A stretch of DNA of 64,000 nt, taken from Chthonomonas sp. UBA2387 (lineage in GTDB: Bacteria; Armatimonadota; Fimbriimonadia; Fimbriimonadales; Fimbriimonadaceae). The notes beneath the pieces were generated by a model. That model was not told the origin of the DNA. It made no database searches and was given only the letters and a program-made list of their open reading frames with translations. Below are positions 33,645 to 42,097 of this stretch, in pieces. Numbering within the stretch: position 1 is the first letter of the stretch; each line of letters opens with the position of its first letter. Where the stretch lies: assembly GCA_002343445.1 (NCBI GenBank), contig DDSP01000025.1, positions 62,001 to 126,000 on the forward strand, given 5' to 3'. Made by a program: the position numbers and the translations under genes.

Positions 33645-33661
33645 CGACAAGGACCTTGTCG
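33645..33661. promoter_or_regulatory. 17-base palindrome upstream of the ADP-ribosylglycohydrolase gene
   Basis: CGACAAGG, one central base, then CCTTGTCG: perfect 8-base arms. It lies 43 bases before the ATG at 33602, where a repressor could act on that gene's transcription. It may also be part of a small hairpin after the kinase gene. Confidence 0.45.
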
Positions 33662-33688
33662 TCACTCGGCGGAGCCCTCCACTCGAGT

Positions 33689-34222
33689 TCAGGAGCCCCA
33701 GTTGCCGACCAGGCCTTGAAGCTCGTTCAACAGCGACGACTCGTCGGACTCGTCGCGGATCGTGTAGACGCGTTTGGCAGGGCGGAGTGCCATGAGTGTG
33801 GCCTTTAGCTCGGCGTTCCAGAACCGTGAAGACAACCGCAAGCCACGAAAGCTGTCGAGTGTCGACGCCACTATCGGACTGCCTTCGGGCCAACCTAGCG
33901 GCTTCGCACGAGGGCTGCTGAGGAGTCGCTTGGTGACCCACCAGTAGTGGACCCACGAAGCCCGTTCGACGTAGACGAGCACATCGGCCTCGCGCACCAT
34001 GGCCTCGAAGGTCTGGCGCGTGCCGAAGCCATCGAGGACCCAGCGCGGCTGCGCCAGGACTGCCACGTGCAACCGAAGGAACTCCTGGTCAGGCACGCGG
34101 GCGCCACCCGCTCTGAATTGAATCAGATCAAGCTGGACCAACGGCAAGCCGGTGGCATCGGCGATCTTCTTGCCAAGGGTCGACTTGCCTCCCCCAGGCT
34201 TCCCGAAGACTGCGACTTTCAT
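33689..34222 (-). CDS. P-loop nucleotide kinase-like protein (adenylate-kinase-related)
   Basis: A 177-residue P-loop protein. VAVFGKPGGGKSTLGKKIA near residue 5 is the Walker A motif, followed by helical LVQLDLIQF with the substrate-side Asp, and WVLDGFGTRQTFE near residue 65 as in shikimate/adenylate-kinase-like 'FlaR/topology modulation' proteins. Its substrate is unknown. It is upstream of the ADP-ribosylglycohydrolase gene on the same strand, 86 bases apart. No codon signal of transfer beyond a slightly lower GC in this pair. Confidence 0.75.
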   Translation of the reverse strand: MKVAVFGKPGGGKSTLGKKIADATGLPLVQLDLIQFRAGGARVPDQEFLRLHVAVLAQPRWVLDGFGTRQTFEAMVREADVLVYVERASWVHYWWVTKRLLSSPRAKPLGWPEGSPIVASTLDSFRGLRLSSRFWNAELKATLMALRPAKRVYTIRDESDESSLLNELQGLVGNWGS

Positions 34223-34251
34223 TGCCGCATCGCCACGTAACGGCGCAATCT

Positions 34252-35550
34252 CTACTCGGCAGAGCCGAGGTGGTCGCGCATGCGGAGCACGATGTCGCCG
34301 TTCACCGCAGACACGTCGATCGAGCCCGTGCCTTCGCCTAGGCGACCCGTGACGCGCTGATCGATGCGGGCCAGGTCCTGCAACTCGAGGTCGCAACTCA
34401 CCGTGCCTCGCAACGTCGAAAGCGAAACGCGGCTATCGCTGCCATCGGAAATGGCTAGCGTGGCGTTGCCGTTCACCGTGCGCACACTGACCACACCCAC
34501 GATCGGCTCGACCAGATCGAGGCGCACGTCGCCCGTCACCGATTCGACCGTGATGGTCTTGCCGGAGCACTCCTTCATCGAGAAGTTGCCGCTCGCGCAC
34601 CGTGCGTTGATGTTGCCCACGACGCGCTTGAGTTCGATATCGCCCGTCTTGTTCTCGATGGCAACGGACGAGGAGACGACGTCGCTGATGCTGAGGTCGC
34701 CCGAATGGAGGTTGATGTCCACCGTGCCGTCGAGGCCCTTGAGGAACACGTCGCCCGACTGGGTCATCACCTTCACCGAGGACTTGGTGTCGGTCACGTG
34801 CAGGTCGCCCGATTGGGTCTTGATTTCGACGGGGACGGGGCCGGTGACATAGATGTCGAGGTCCACCGTCAGTCCGCCCATTTCGGGCTGCCGAATCAGG
34901 ATGGCGTCCTCGAGTTCGACGAGCACGGGCACGTAGGTCTCGGCCTTTTTCTTGGCGTCCTCGGCGTCTCGGCCCCGGATGCGGGCGGAAGCCTTTACGC
35001 GGGCGTCCGCTTGCCCGCCATGGACGCGAACCGTGCCAGCGGGGTTCTCGATGCGGAGCAGCTTGCCCTCGGTCACCGAGAGCGGCAACACGACTTCCTT
35101 GAGCTCTTGAGAGGAGAAGAGGCCCCAGTTGTTCTTGGCGATCTGCTCGACGCTAGCGCGAAGCTGCTGGAAACCTTTGGCAGCGGAGACCTTGGCCGTC
35201 TTGGCGACCTCGTCCCAGTTGACGTTCTCGCCGACTTCCTTGCCCAGCTTTTCAATCGAATCGATGAGGCGTTGGAACGGGTCGCACTTGGCTTCACCCG
35301 CGCAGCCGTTCGCCGATTCCTCTGCCTTGGGCGCCTCGGCGTCCGCAGCCGGCTCGCCGGCCTTTGCCTGAGCCTGAGCCTGAGGCTCTGCGGGCGGCGT
35401 CACGGGCTCTTCGGGCTTGCTTTCGGCCTGCGGCGCGGCATTCTGGCTGGAAGCCCGCGCGAACGCCTCGATCAGGTCGGCGGCGTCTTCCGGGCTTAGT
35501 TTGCCTTCTTGCACCAGACTGGCGATCTTTCGGATCTCGTCTTTCACCAT
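34252..35550 (-). CDS. DUF4097-type beta-helix protein with a SHOCT-like N-terminus
   Basis: A 432-residue cytoplasmic or surface protein. Residues 1-30 resemble a SHOCT-like regulatory helix (IRKIASLVQEGKLSPEDAAD). An Ala/Glu/Pro-rich linker follows to about 85, then a helical part, and from about 160 a right-handed beta-helix of DUF4097-type repeats (for example VEIKTQSGDLHVTD, VKVMTQSGDVFLKG, VAIENKTGDIELKR). Such repeats are common in putative adhesins but no enzyme activity is known. GAGG lies just upstream of the ATG. Confidence 0.8.
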   Translation of the reverse strand: MVKDEIRKIASLVQEGKLSPEDAADLIEAFARASSQNAAPQAESKPEEPVTPPAEPQAQAQAKAGEPAADAEAPKAEESANGCAGEAKCDPFQRLIDSIEKLGKEVGENVNWDEVAKTAKVSAAKGFQQLRASVEQIAKNNWGLFSSQELKEVVLPLSVTEGKLLRIENPAGTVRVHGGQADARVKASARIRGRDAEDAKKKAETYVPVLVELEDAILIRQPEMGGLTVDLDIYVTGPVPVEIKTQSGDLHVTDTKSSVKVMTQSGDVFLKGLDGTVDINLHSGDLSISDVVSSSVAIENKTGDIELKRVVGNINARCASGNFSMKECSGKTITVESVTGDVRLDLVEPIVGVVSVRTVNGNATLAISDGSDSRVSLSTLRGTVSCDLELQDLARIDQRVTGRLGEGTGSIDVSAVNGDIVLRMRDHLGSAE

Positions 35551-35743
35551 GTGGGCCTCGTCAACATCATTTAATCCACTTTGGAGCCAGAACCGTCGGG
35601 CCGTGGGCGATTGGACTCAACGGGCCTCGGCGAGCGGTTCAGGGCTAGAGTCTTGGATACTTATTCTTGGCGTTCCGGTTGCGCCCGGTGGGCCTTCAGG
35701 TCCTATCGTCGCGAAAGATGCCGCGCAACGTGGGCCAAACGAC

Positions 35744-36268
35744 TCACTTGGCCACGCGCATGGTCGCGATTCGGTCGCCCCATTGGATCCCACGCACCAC
35801 GTCCATGCCCTTGGTGACCTTGCCCACCACCGCATACGACCGCCACAGGCGCTCGGTGTCGCGCTTGAGAATGAAGAGCTGGCTGTCGCCCCCCACCTGG
35901 AGGCCCGTGGACGCCACGCCGACCACGCCCTCCAGAAAGTCAATCTGGCTTTCCTCGAACGGGAGTTGCTTGCCGGAGACGCCTGAGAGCACGGCATCGG
36001 ACTTCAGGTCTTCGGTCTTGCTGGCCGGAGAGCCCCATTGAGTGACCCACGATTCGACTCGGTGGATACGCTGGCGATCGTAGAACTTGCGGTTGCACAG
36101 GTCGAGGATGTGCGCGACCGTCTTAGGCGAAGCCTTGGGGTCCGTGGTGATCTCGAACGACTTGCCGTAGGTCATCGTGACGACGATCTTAGGCCCGGTG
36201 GGCGTGTAGGGCTGGACACCGGCTTGAGGACCGGCGAGCATGGCGGCGGCGGCGATGAAGCTGAGCAT
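35744..36268 (-). CDS. Cyclophilin-type peptidyl-prolyl isomerase, exported
   Basis: A 174-residue protein with a signal-like N-terminus (LSFIAAAAMLAG). The cyclophilin motif is altered: FYDRQRIHRVESWVTQWGSP keeps the catalytic Arg of HRV and the Gln but replaces the FMIQGG core of E. coli PpiA/B by WVTQWG. It probably folds exported proteins. It ends before infA's divergent start region; the 194-base gap downstream of it (toward 35551) shows no further gene. Confidence 0.82.
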   Translation of the reverse strand: MLSFIAAAAMLAGPQAGVQPYTPTGPKIVVTMTYGKSFEITTDPKASPKTVAHILDLCNRKFYDRQRIHRVESWVTQWGSPASKTEDLKSDAVLSGVSGKQLPFEESQIDFLEGVVGVASTGLQVGGDSQLFILKRDTERLWRSYAVVGKVTKGMDVVRGIQWGDRIATMRVAK

Positions 36269-36376
36269 GGAGCGGGATTCGCCAGAGCGCCCGCGACTCC
36301 TTCGCGAAGCGCCCCAAGCCCGTCCGGTTGACCCGGGCTCGCCAAACGGTACACTTTGTTCAGGAACATCCTGCCT

Positions 36377-36640
36377 ATGGCTAGAAGAAGATTCACTGGT
36401 CCGCCCAAGAAACGCCACGAAGACGACGAAAGAGCGATCGAAATGGAAGGCACGGTCGTTGAGAAACTGCCGAACGCCCGATTCAAGGTCAAACTCGACG
36501 ACACCGAACACGAACTCCTCGCCCACGTGAGCGGGAAGATGCGCATGCACTACATCCGCATCCTGCCCGGAGATCGCGTCAAGCTTGAACTCTCGCCCTA
36601 CGATCTCACCAAAGGGCGCATCGTCTACCGCTACAAGTAA
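36377..36640 (+). CDS. infA: Translation initiation factor IF-1 with an N-terminal extension
   Basis: An 87-residue IF-1 against about 72 normally. From residue 22 it matches IF-1 almost throughout: IEMEGTVVEKLPNARFKVKL, then HVSGKMRMHYIRILPGDRVK and LSPYDLTKGRIVYRYK, the ribosome-binding OB fold. The first 21 residues (MARRRFTGPPKKRHEDDER...) are basic and then acidic and are extra. A later in-frame ATG is at IEMEGT, so the extension may not be used. A hairpin terminator follows. Confidence 0.93.
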   Translation: MARRRFTGPPKKRHEDDERAIEMEGTVVEKLPNARFKVKLDDTEHELLAHVSGKMRMHYIRILPGDRVKLELSPYDLTKGRIVYRYK

Positions 36641-36646
36641 GCGCAA

Positions 36647-36681
36647 CCCCTCGGGAGGGAGCCGAGACTCCTCCCAAGGGG
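36647..36681. terminator. Hairpin between convergent infA and a PEP-CTERM gene
   Basis: A 12-bp stem with one mismatch (CCCCTCGGGAGG at 36647-36658 against 36670-36681), loop 11 bases, seven bases after the infA stop and 17 bases before the end of the minus-strand gene at 36699. It is GC-rich and lacks a clear T-run, so it may act in both directions. Confidence 0.6.
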
Positions 36682-36698
36682 CTGCAGCCGAAGGTGCC

Positions 36699-37460
36699 TT
36701 AGCGGCGGCGTTTTCGCGCGAGCAGAGCAAGACCTGCGGCCAACGCCAAGATTCCGCTGGGCTCGGGAACCATGCCGTTGATCCCGATGGCCCACTGGGT
36801 GTTGACCTCAGTGCCGATCGCCGAGATCGGAAACCAGTCTGTCCCATACCCGAAGCCGTTGCCCGGGTTCCTCATGTAGTCCGGGGCAGAGCCAACGCCC
36901 GCGCCAGCGGTGAATGACTGACCGTAGTCGCCATAGTGGACGATGGGAGCCAGCGAGAACACGTAGTCTCCCGGCTCGATGCCCTGCAACTCGGGGATGG
37001 TGGCGGTCAACGCTCGAATCCTGAACGACTGGTTGTCGACCGAAGGTTGGTCCTGAGTCACGGACACGAGGTCCGAGTAGACCACTCCGGCTCCCGAGTT
37101 CACGATGGTTGGGTCATAGGCGGAATCTGGAGCGCCTCCGACTTGGCGGGTCACGTTGAGCACCGCTTGGTTGACGTTGCCGTACCACGTGTTGGGCGTG
37201 CTTCCCACCTGATAGATCTGGATCTCCCACACTTGCCAGTAGCCATCGATCGTGACCATCGAACCCATCCCCGTGGAATAGTCCGCGAAGTCGGGGAAGA
37301 CCTGATTGACCCAGCCGTTGTTGGATCCATCAACCTGCCTCAGGAGGAGGTTGCCTTCGAGAACCTGGGCGCTGCCGATGCTTGCGAGCACGGCAAGGGA
37401 ACCGACCGCTCCGACCACCGTTGCCGGTCGGAGAAACGAGAACTTCCAGTAATTGGACAT
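36699..37460 (-). CDS. PEP-CTERM exported protein of unknown function
   Basis: A 253-residue protein. Signal peptide about 1-32 (AVLASIGSAQ), a beta-rich body (QVWEIQIYQVGSTPNTWYG, FRIRALTATIPELQGIEPGD), and a sorting signal VPEPSGILALAAGLALLARK followed by RRR. The motif VPEPSG and the hydrophobic stretch mark it as a third PEP-CTERM protein in the window. gagaggg ends seven bases before the ATG, so it has a normal leader. No enzyme motif is visible. Confidence 0.82.
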   Translation of the reverse strand: MSNYWKFSFLRPATVVGAVGSLAVLASIGSAQVLEGNLLLRQVDGSNNGWVNQVFPDFADYSTGMGSMVTIDGYWQVWEIQIYQVGSTPNTWYGNVNQAVLNVTRQVGGAPDSAYDPTIVNSGAGVVYSDLVSVTQDQPSVDNQSFRIRALTATIPELQGIEPGDYVFSLAPIVHYGDYGQSFTAGAGVGSAPDYMRNPGNGFGYGTDWFPISAIGTEVNTQWAIGINGMVPEPSGILALAAGLALLARKRRR

Positions 37461-37631
37461 GTCTACCCTCTCTAGAGGCTAGTCGGGACACGTCCTAAGT
37501 TCTTCTTCTTGGTTGAGCTTGGCCGCGCCTCATGGGTGCTAGCCTTCGATCTGAGTCTGGTCACCCCCTCTCGGCCCTACCTGAGCAGATGGACCCAGAC
37601 TGAAGCAACATCCCTGCGCGAAGGCGAACCG

Positions 37632-38465
37632 TCAGCGAAACCGAACGGGGCTGAACGCCAAATCCGAGGTTGCCTGGTTCAAGTAGACCGTTCCGAGCGC
37701 CTGGCACTTCGCCGCACTCGGCGGACCCAAACGGGGTCCCTTGCTGCCCCAGATGAAGCCCGAATAGCCGCCGAACGACGGCACCAGCCCCTGGTAAGAA
37801 CCGGTGGCCGGAAACACGGCCGCAAACTCCTCCAACGCGGCCTGGGTCATCTCTGCGCAGATCACGTGGTTGTCGGCCTGACTCACCACGAACCCGCTGG
37901 GCGAAAGCAGCCGCAGGCAATCGCGATAGAACGCCTCGGTGAACAGGTTCTCGCTGAGGTTCTCTTCTGCGTCCTCGTAGCGGTCGGTGCTGTCCACCAC
38001 AATGAGGTCGTACGCAGCCGCGTCGTGCTTGGCGAACTCGAACGCGTCCATGATCCGCAGGTCCAGACGGGGATCGTCGAACGCCCCATCCGAAAGGAAC
38101 GGCATGTGTTCGCGGCACGCGTCCACGACGCCCTGATCGATCTCCACCATCGCGATGCGCTCGATGGAGGGATGGCGGGCGATCTCGCGAATGACGCCGC
38201 CATCGCCGCCGCCGATCACCAAGGCCGCCCTTGGGCTCTCCATGTTCAGCAAGGGAATCTGGACAAGGCACTCGTGGTAGGCGCGCTCGTCGAACTCCGT
38301 GAGTTGGATGTGCCCGTCCAGGAACAGCGCCCGTCCGAAAACGACCGTATCCACGATATCCACCTGCTGATACGGGGTCTGGACCGAGCAGACGCTACGC
38401 TCGACCTTGAGCGTGACGGTCATCTTGTCGCTTCGGATGGGGAGGGTGAGGAAGCTCTCGGGCAC
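37632..38465 (-). CDS. speE: Spermidine synthase-like aminopropyltransferase
   Basis: A 277-residue polyamine aminopropyltransferase, which moves the aminopropyl group of decarboxylated SAM to putrescine or a related amine. FGRALFLDGHIQLTEFDERA and the SAM-loop VIGGGDGGVIREIARH are canonical, as are VEIDQGVVDACREH and VVDSTDR. Start GTG 38465 is supported by a leaderless -10 box; an in-frame ATG at 38423 (MTVTLKVER) gives a 263-residue alternative. No SAM decarboxylase is adjacent. Confidence 0.92.
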   Translation of the reverse strand: MPESFLTLPIRSDKMTVTLKVERSVCSVQTPYQQVDIVDTVVFGRALFLDGHIQLTEFDERAYHECLVQIPLLNMESPRAALVIGGGDGGVIREIARHPSIERIAMVEIDQGVVDACREHMPFLSDGAFDDPRLDLRIMDAFEFAKHDAAAYDLIVVDSTDRYEDAEENLSENLFTEAFYRDCLRLLSPSGFVVSQADNHVICAEMTQAALEEFAAVFPATGSYQGLVPSFGGYSGFIWGSKGPRLGPPSAAKCQALGTVYLNQATSDLAFSPVRFR

Positions 38466-38471
38466 GCGGGG

Positions 38472-38477
38472 AGTGTA
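38472..38477 (-). promoter_or_regulatory. -10 box of the speE gene (leaderless type, GTG start)
   Basis: TACACT on the minus strand is followed after six bases (CCCCGC) by GTG 38465. Confidence 0.5.
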
Positions 38478-38529
38478 CTCGGCGGTCGGCGCAGGCCTCG
38501 TTGAGGGAGTTCACCGCCCTTCGGGCAGG

Positions 38530-38955
38530 CTATGGAGCTCTTAAGCCCCTCAGGCGTTCCCATAACCAATGGGAGAGGGCGGGCCAGCACGAGATCAATG
38601 TCCTGACGACCACTTCCACCTTGATCGGGTCCAGGAACACCGCAGACGAGTTGCGATAGAAGTGTCGAAACGCGAGCAATAACCGCAAGTCGTGATAAGG
38701 GAAGGCGTCCTCGTGCTCAAGCGCCCGAAGAAGGTCCGTGTGCCATCCGCCTGAGTGCCTGGGCTTCGATTGGGGATCTGTCAGCAGCAAGAGGCAACGT
38801 TCGACTCCACCATAGAAGCTGTGGACTTGGCTCGCGGCGAACGTCGTACCCACGTCGTTCCAAGTGGGGTCGCTCGTCAGCCACTCCTCGACGCGTTCGA
38901 CCAACCGGGACAATTCGGCGAGTTCGTGCTCCAGATCGTGGACGACTTCACGCAA
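38530..38955 (-). CDS. HepT-like HEPN-domain protein with a degraded RX4HXY motif
   Basis: A 141-residue helical protein of the HEPN superfamily, paired with the MntA-like nucleotidyltransferase. The expected RNase motif RX4HXY appears in the family as RHFFRHAY; here the aligned stretch is FRHFYRNSSA, so His is replaced by Asn and the Tyr by Ser. It should be inactive as a ribonuclease if the alignment is right. TTG 38955 overlaps the end of the nucleotidyltransferase gene. It may act only as a partner or relic of the toxin-antitoxin module. Confidence 0.75.
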   Translation of the reverse strand: MREVVHDLEHELAELSRLVERVEEWLTSDPTWNDVGTTFAASQVHSFYGGVERCLLLLTDPQSKPRHSGGWHTDLLRALEHEDAFPYHDLRLLLAFRHFYRNSSAVFLDPIKVEVVVRTLISCWPALSHWLWERLRGLRAP

Positions 38956-39226
38956 CGCGCTTCGCCCACCCCCGCTCGATCTTTTCCAGGATGTGCTGCG
39001 CAAACGGAGACCCGTCCTCAAGCAGCACCAGGTGTGCGCCGACAGTAACCTCGTCCTGAAGGTCCGCGTAGACCTCCCAATACTTGTCGCCAGGAATGCC
39101 CCACGCCGCCAAGTCCACGTCGGAGTCGGGCCGAGCCGTTCCCCGCGACCGTGAGCCAAACACGTACACCGCCGTCGCACCGTGACGGCGGAGTATGGAA
39201 GCGCCGATTTCAATCGGATCACTCAT
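38948..39226 (-). CDS. MntA-like minimal nucleotidyltransferase (antitoxin-type)
   Basis: A 92-residue nucleotidyltransferase. VYVFGSRSRGTARPDSDVDL carries the GSX10DXD catalytic motif in full. Such proteins modify (AMPylate) the Tyr of their HEPN partner and so act as antitoxins. Here the partner has lost that Tyr. The gene has a possible -10 box TAGACT nine bases before the ATG. Confidence 0.85.
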   Translation of the reverse strand: MSDPIEIGASILRRHGATAVYVFGSRSRGTARPDSDVDLAAWGIPGDKYWEVYADLQDEVTVGAHLVLLEDGSPFAQHILEKIERGWAKRVA

Positions 39227-39235
39227 GGTTCGTGG

Positions 39236-39241
39236 AGTCTA
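39236..39241 (-). promoter_or_regulatory. -10 box of the nucleotidyltransferase/HEPN pair (leaderless type)
   Basis: TAGACT on the minus strand ends nine bases before the ATG at 39226. Confidence 0.42.
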
Positions 39242-39328
39242 CTCAAGCTCGGTGACGCCGTCGCAGACCATCAAACCCGAGGGACTTTTGGAACCCAAAC
39301 CCGGTCCCAATGCGTTCATGGTTCACAA

Positions 39329-39334
39329 TAGGAT
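39329..39334 (+). promoter_or_regulatory. -10 box of the ccmE operon (leaderless type)
   Basis: TAGGAT lies seven bases before ATG 39342. CACAAT at 39324-39329 is an alternative. Confidence 0.42.
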
Positions 39335-39341
39335 TCGAGCC

Positions 39342-39749
39342 ATGAACAGCAAACCGAGATTCGGGACCGGCGCGATCGTCACGATCGTCCTGTGTCTGCT
39401 CGCCATCAGCGGCATCGTTTTCGCATTCTTGCAGAACGCCAGCCCCTACGTCACGGTGGCTCAGGCCAAAGCCACGTCCGGCGACAACCTCCACCTTGCC
39501 GGAGACATCCTCAAGGAGACGCTCAAGACCGACCTCGCGAAGGGTCAGATCAGCTTCGATATCCGCGATCAGGATGGCGATCTGGTCAAGGTCGTCTACT
39601 ACGGCCCGCCGCCCGCCAACATGGGCGAAGCCACCAAGGTCGTCGCGATCGGCGGCATGCATGAAGACGGCGCGTTCCACTCCAAGAAGATGCTCATCAA
39701 ATGCCCCTCCAAGTACGAGGGTGACAAGGGCTACGAAACCGCCCAGTGA
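39342..39749 (+). CDS. ccmE: Cytochrome c maturation protein CcmE, Cys-type
   Basis: Heme chaperone of the Ccm (system I) pathway; 135 residues. It has an N-terminal membrane anchor (IVTIVLCLLAISGIVFAFL) and the OB-fold periplasmic domain (SFDIRDQDGDLVKVVYYG, ATKVVAIGGMHEDGAFHSKK). The heme-binding motif HXXXY of E. coli is here CPSKY in LIKCPSKYEG, i.e. CXXXY, as known in archaeal and some sulfate-reducer CcmE. It overlaps the ccmF start (GTGA). Confidence 0.9.
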   Translation: MNSKPRFGTGAIVTIVLCLLAISGIVFAFLQNASPYVTVAQAKATSGDNLHLAGDILKETLKTDLAKGQISFDIRDQDGDLVKVVYYGPPPANMGEATKVVAIGGMHEDGAFHSKKMLIKCPSKYEGDKGYETAQ

Positions 39750-42097
39750 CGGACATCATCCATTCTTGGCCCGCCGCCCCCGGGTGGGCCATCGCCGCTG
39801 GATGGGCGGGCCGCGCGTTCGTTTGGCTCGCTGCGGCGGCTTTCACGGCCTCGGTGGTCGCTTGGTTTCTTGGTCCGAAAGGCGAGCGTCTCGGCCGGTT
39901 CGGCTTCGCTCTCGGTTCTCTTGGATTGTTCGGCGCCTTCGGCTCGCTGATGTCCCTGTTCATCGGCAACCAGTTCCAGTACAAGTACGTCTATGACCGG
40001 GCCTCGGCCACCACGACCCTGCAATACAAGATCGCGGGGGTTTGGGCTGGTCAGGAAGGCTCTTTCCTGTTGTGGGCCGTGTGTGCCGCTTTGTTCGGTT
40101 TGCTGGCCGTGCGCAAGGTGGGCGAATCGTTCCGCAAGTGGTTCACGATTCCCTATGCCGTGTTCCTCGGGGCCATCTCGGGCATCCTCGCCTTCGAATC
40201 GCCGTTCCGGCTTTGGGAGGTGGACGGCAAGCCGCTGACCACGGTGCCGCCTGAAGGCGTCGGCCTCGTGCCCGCCCTCCAAAACTACTGGGTGGTCATC
40301 CACCCGCCCGTGATCTTCCTGGGCTTCGGCTCGCTCACGGTGCTGGCCTGCTGGGCCATTGCAGCGCTCGTGACCAACCGCGTCCACGAATGGGTGCCCG
40401 GCGTTCGGCCCTGGGTCCTCGTCAGCGCCTCGCTGACCGGGCTCGGCCTTTGCATGGGCGGCTTCTGGGCCTACGAAACGCTGGGCTGGGGCGGATTCTG
40501 GGCATGGGACCCCGTCGAGAACGTAAGTTTCGTTCCGTGGCTGCTCTGCGCTGCCCTGATCCACGGGCTCATCGTGCAAGCGGGACGCAAGAAGTGGGTT
40601 TCGAGCAACCTGTTGCTCGGCGGGCTGCCCTTCCTCTCGTTCGTCTACGGCACCTTTCTCACTCGCTCGGGGTTCTTGGCCGAGACCAGCGTCCACAGCT
40701 TCGCCCAGATGGAGCGCGTAGCCCATGCCCTGTTGCTGGGCTTTTTCATCGCCGCTACGCTCGGATTCGTCGGCCTGTGGCTTTGGAAGACGCGCCGCCG
40801 CAACAAGGAGTGGCTCGCCAACGCCGTCCCCTCTCCGGGCGGGCTCAACCGCGAAGCCGCGTACCGCTGGAGTTCGATCCTGTTGTGCGGGCTGGCGCTC
40901 ACCATCGCCATCGGCATGAGCGTCCCGATGTTCGTGGCCCTCGCCGGCCGCGAAGCCAAGGTCGTCGAGGAGTGGCTCTACCACCGCGTCGTGGTTTGGT
41001 TCTTCATGCCGATCATGGTGCTGATGGCGGTCGCCCCGTTCGTGGCGTGGCGACGCATGCCCGCCCCCGAGTTCTTCCGCCGGATCGTGAACGTGTTGAG
41101 CCTGACGTTTGGGGGCCTGGGGTTCGCGGTGTACTTCATCATGCACCCCCAATGGGGCGTGCGTCCCGAAGTCGGCAAGGGCATCGCGACGCCGTTCGGG
41201 CTGTTCCCGCTCGTCCCGTGGATGCTGTGTCTGCTCTTCGTGTGCTTGTTGGCCATGGTGGCCAACCTCTGGCGGATGGGCGAGGTCGTTCGCCGCTCGC
41301 CGCTCTCGCTCGGCGCGTTTCTGTCGCACTTTGGGCTTGCGGTGTTGTTGGGCGGCTTGATCCTCTCGCGCGGATTCGAGCGGAAGGAGCAGGTGTTCGT
41401 CCAGGAAGGCACGCCGGGAGTCGCGCTTGGTTACCAGATCAACTTCGTCGGCCCCACCAGCACGTGGAACGACCGCGACAACAAGGTGCTGTTCGAGGTG
41501 GTCGAGCCCGGCGGCACCAAGTTCACGGCGCGACCTGGGCACTACTACACGTTCAACCCCGGCCAGGAGCCCCAACCCATGGTGTGGCCGCACGTGCAGC
41601 ACAAGGTGTCGCACGACGTGTACGTGGCCCTGCACCCCCAGATCATCGACGGCGAAGTCACGCCGCCGACGGCGTTCAAGGTGGGTGAGACCAAGACCCT
41701 CAACGACCTGTACGAGATCAAGTTGCTCGACGTGAGTTCGGAGGGCCCCATGGGGCAATCGGGCGCGACATTCACTGCCAAGGTTTCGGTTCGGGGAAGC
41801 GAGGGGGAAGCCGAGGGCGACCTGACCCTGCGCATCGCCGGAGAGGAGATCGTCCGCCGACCGATCATGCTCAGCGAGGATTACCTGCTGATCCTCGACC
41901 GCATCGAGGCTTCGACCGGCGACGCCTATCTCCAGCTCAAGTACAACAAGCCCTGGTTCCCCATCGAGGTCTTCTACAAGCCGATGACCATCCTGGTTTG
42001 GGCGGGCACGGGTATCTTGACCTTCGGCGGTTTTTTGGCCGCCTGGGACCGTCGCCGCGCCATCCCCGGGAGGCGCGAAGCGACCGAGAACGAGTGA
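39746..42097 (+). CDS. ccmF: Cytochrome c heme lyase CcmF
   Basis: Large membrane protein (783 residues, about 14 helices) that attaches heme to apocytochrome c. The heme-handling WWD-like motif is WGGFWAWDPVENVSFVPWLL near residue 250, and other conserved loops include VWAGQEGSFLLWA and FLTRSGFLAETSVHSFA. The start GTG overlaps the ccmE stop and its stop overlaps the panD ATG. No ccmABC or ccmH is nearby. Confidence 0.95.
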   Translation: MTDIIHSWPAAPGWAIAAGWAGRAFVWLAAAAFTASVVAWFLGPKGERLGRFGFALGSLGLFGAFGSLMSLFIGNQFQYKYVYDRASATTTLQYKIAGVWAGQEGSFLLWAVCAALFGLLAVRKVGESFRKWFTIPYAVFLGAISGILAFESPFRLWEVDGKPLTTVPPEGVGLVPALQNYWVVIHPPVIFLGFGSLTVLACWAIAALVTNRVHEWVPGVRPWVLVSASLTGLGLCMGGFWAYETLGWGGFWAWDPVENVSFVPWLLCAALIHGLIVQAGRKKWVSSNLLLGGLPFLSFVYGTFLTRSGFLAETSVHSFAQMERVAHALLLGFFIAATLGFVGLWLWKTRRRNKEWLANAVPSPGGLNREAAYRWSSILLCGLALTIAIGMSVPMFVALAGREAKVVEEWLYHRVVVWFFMPIMVLMAVAPFVAWRRMPAPEFFRRIVNVLSLTFGGLGFAVYFIMHPQWGVRPEVGKGIATPFGLFPLVPWMLCLLFVCLLAMVANLWRMGEVVRRSPLSLGAFLSHFGLAVLLGGLILSRGFERKEQVFVQEGTPGVALGYQINFVGPTSTWNDRDNKVLFEVVEPGGTKFTARPGHYYTFNPGQEPQPMVWPHVQHKVSHDVYVALHPQIIDGEVTPPTAFKVGETKTLNDLYEIKLLDVSSEGPMGQSGATFTAKVSVRGSEGEAEGDLTLRIAGEEIVRRPIMLSEDYLLILDRIEASTGDAYLQLKYNKPWFPIEVFYKPMTILVWAGTGILTFGGFLAAWDRRRAIPGRREATENE

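Noticed and set aside
37461..37631. Small gene between the PEP-CTERM gene and speE
   Set aside because: No reading frame there has a protein-like sequence or a ribosome site.
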